A DNA stretch of 64,000 nt from Labilibaculum sp. (GTDB lineage: Bacteria; Bacteroidota; Bacteroidia; Bacteroidales; Marinifilaceae). This document shows, piece by piece, positions 63,016 to 64,000 of this stretch; the first letter of the stretch is position 1, and the number at the start of each line of letters is the position of its first letter. A program made the position numbers and the translations under genes. The DNA is taken from NCBI GenBank assembly GCA_016342745.1, contig JAEINT010000016.1, forward strand, positions 1 through 64,000. Direction: 5' to 3'. The notes beneath the pieces are model-generated. The model worked only from the letters and a program-made list of their open reading frames with translations, had not been told where the DNA came from and made no database searches.

Positions 63016-63045
63016 TGGCGACAACTCGGTTTAGGAATGTCGCCA
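63016..63045. terminator. Shared hairpin between convergent MscS genes
   Basis: TGGCGACA (63016-63023) pairs perfectly with TGTCGCCA (63038-63045) in the 62-base gap between two convergent genes. It may act as a bidirectional terminator, although T-runs on both sides are short. Confidence 0.65.
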
Positions 63046-63067
63046 ATTGCTCTCTAAAAATAGTTTA

Positions 63068-63955
63068 TTATTCTTTAGTGATTTTAAGAGGAGATTCCTG
63101 TCGAAGATAAACAGTTTGATGAGGAAATGGAATTTCGATTTCATCGATATCGAATTGTTCTTTAATTGATTTTAAAAGATCACACTTCATCACAAAACCT
63201 TTACCAGAATCGGCAGCCCAAACATAAGCTCTTAATAGAATACTTGAATCTCCTAAACTAATTACACGAACAAGAATAGGATGCGAATCTGCTTCTTTTT
63301 CATCATCACTGCGGTTGTCTAAAAAATTAGGGTGTGTAATGGCTTTGTCTTGAATAATTTCAATTGCTTTGTCGATATTGGATTTGTAACTAATACCTAT
63401 TTCAAGAAAGGAACATACCTTTGGATCTGCAATCGTTGAATTTAATATTGTCTCCGAACTAATAACAGAATTAGGAATAATTACTCTTCTGTTTTCAGGA
63501 TTTTTAATAATAGTATGGCGAAGTGTTATGTCCTCAACAGTTCCATGATGTAAATTTCCAATTTTAATAAAATCTCCAACTCGAAAAGGTTTAAATATGA
63601 CAATGAAAATACCACTTACAATATTCGAAAATGCTTGCTGGGATGCAAAACCAACGATAGCAGCTAGAATACCAGCACTAGCAAGTAGGCTTACACCAAC
63701 ACTTTTCAATTCAGGAATTGAATAAAAAATAACAATAATGACTAAAATGAAGATCAAAAAACTAACCGCATTCTTAAGGAAATTGTAATTGGTTGGATCA
63801 ACATTTAATTTGTCTGCTGCTTTTTTCAACATTCGATTCATGAAAAAATGAATCAATTTTGAGAGAATAAGACCTCCAGCAATGGCTAAGACGATAAACA
63901 AAAGCTTATAGCCCATACCAAGATCTTTAATTAATGTTTCAAGAGTTTCTAACAT
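63068..63955 (-). CDS. MscS-family mechanosensitive ion channel (minus strand)
   Basis: This 295-residue channel has three membrane helices (YKLLFIVLAIAGGLILSKLI, LKNAVSFLIFILVIIVIFYSI and the pore helix with LLASAGILAAIVGFASQQAFSNIVSGIFIVIFKPF, noted by its Gly/Ala pattern), then the beta domain GDFIKIG and IIPNSVISSE. It has no signal peptide and is shorter than the MscS encoded convergently, with little periplasmic sequence. It should protect against osmotic downshock; having two unlike MscS proteins side by side suggests different tension thresholds or a different role for the first. Its promoter would lie at 63956-64000. Confidence 0.94.
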   Translation of the reverse strand: MLETLETLIKDLGMGYKLLFIVLAIAGGLILSKLIHFFMNRMLKKAADKLNVDPTNYNFLKNAVSFLIFILVIIVIFYSIPELKSVGVSLLASAGILAAIVGFASQQAFSNIVSGIFIVIFKPFRVGDFIKIGNLHHGTVEDITLRHTIIKNPENRRVIIPNSVISSETILNSTIADPKVCSFLEIGISYKSNIDKAIEIIQDKAITHPNFLDNRSDDEKEADSHPILVRVISLGDSSILLRAYVWAADSGKGFVMKCDLLKSIKEQFDIDEIEIPFPHQTVYLRQESPLKITKE

Positions 63956-64000
63956 TACTTACAAGAATAATAGTTTTATTTTAATTGAATTGTGTAATTT

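Overview
The window is AT-rich chromosomal DNA from a member of the Bacteroidota. The evidence is three SusC-type TonB-dependent receptors, two SusD lipoproteins, an ECF sigma factor with a FecR anti-sigma factor, SusC proteins carrying carboxypeptidase-D-like domains, a Reg_prop/Y_Y_Y sensor regulator, and almost no Shine-Dalgarno sequences. The laminarin-type gene set suggests a marine organism, perhaps near Marinifilaceae/Marinilabiliales; that placement is inference. I saw no tRNA, rRNA, CRISPR array or intact insertion sequence.

Layout. (1) 1-115: the 3' end of a group II intron (late domain V and domain VI), then a strong terminator. (2) 302-4038: a TonB-dependent receptor without a SusD partner, a BLUF blue-light sensor and a short-chain dehydrogenase. 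(3) 4143-11155: an ECF sigma/FecR pair and its likely target, a SusC with an STN signalling domain, followed by a kelch/Asp-box propeller lipoprotein where a SusD would be expected. (4) 11249-19812: a second SusC/SusD pair followed by three exported thioredoxin-fold proteins. (5) 20010-30553: an SRPBCC protein, a decayed outer-membrane protein gene, a free-standing DsbD N-terminal domain, a small periplasmic thioredoxin, full-length DsbD, an M16 zinc protease, an iron-sulfur cysteine desulfidase-family enzyme and thioredoxin reductase. Regions 4 and 5 together form a dense thiol-disulfide and cysteine island. (6) 30782-58878: a beta-glucan (laminarin-type) utilisation locus: sensor regulator, SusC, SusD, surface binding protein, two GH16, a sugar porter, a large GH149-like phosphorylase, three tandem GH17, a GPH transporter, GH5, GH30, an unassigned clan GH-A enzyme, a mutarotase-fold protein and a second GPH transporter. 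(7) 59108-63955: a large coiled-coil NTPase-like protein with a degenerate P-loop beside an MscS channel, convergent with a second MscS channel.

How the genes may work together. In the glucan locus, surface and periplasmic lipoproteins (GH16, GH17, GH5, GH30) would cut beta-1,3 backbones and beta-1,6 branches, SusCD would import oligosaccharides, and three inner-membrane carriers would take up sugars. Two signal-less GH17 proteins and the signal-less phosphorylase would finish oligosaccharides in the cytoplasm, giving glucose-1-phosphate. No GH3 beta-glucosidase is present in the window. In the thiol island, TrxB and DsbD would supply electrons to the exported thioredoxin-fold proteins, while a SusCD receptor, a protease and a cysteine-degrading enzyme suggest use of disulfide-containing peptides or control of envelope protein folding. 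The two DsbD-domain genes share a bipartite promoter-like motif.
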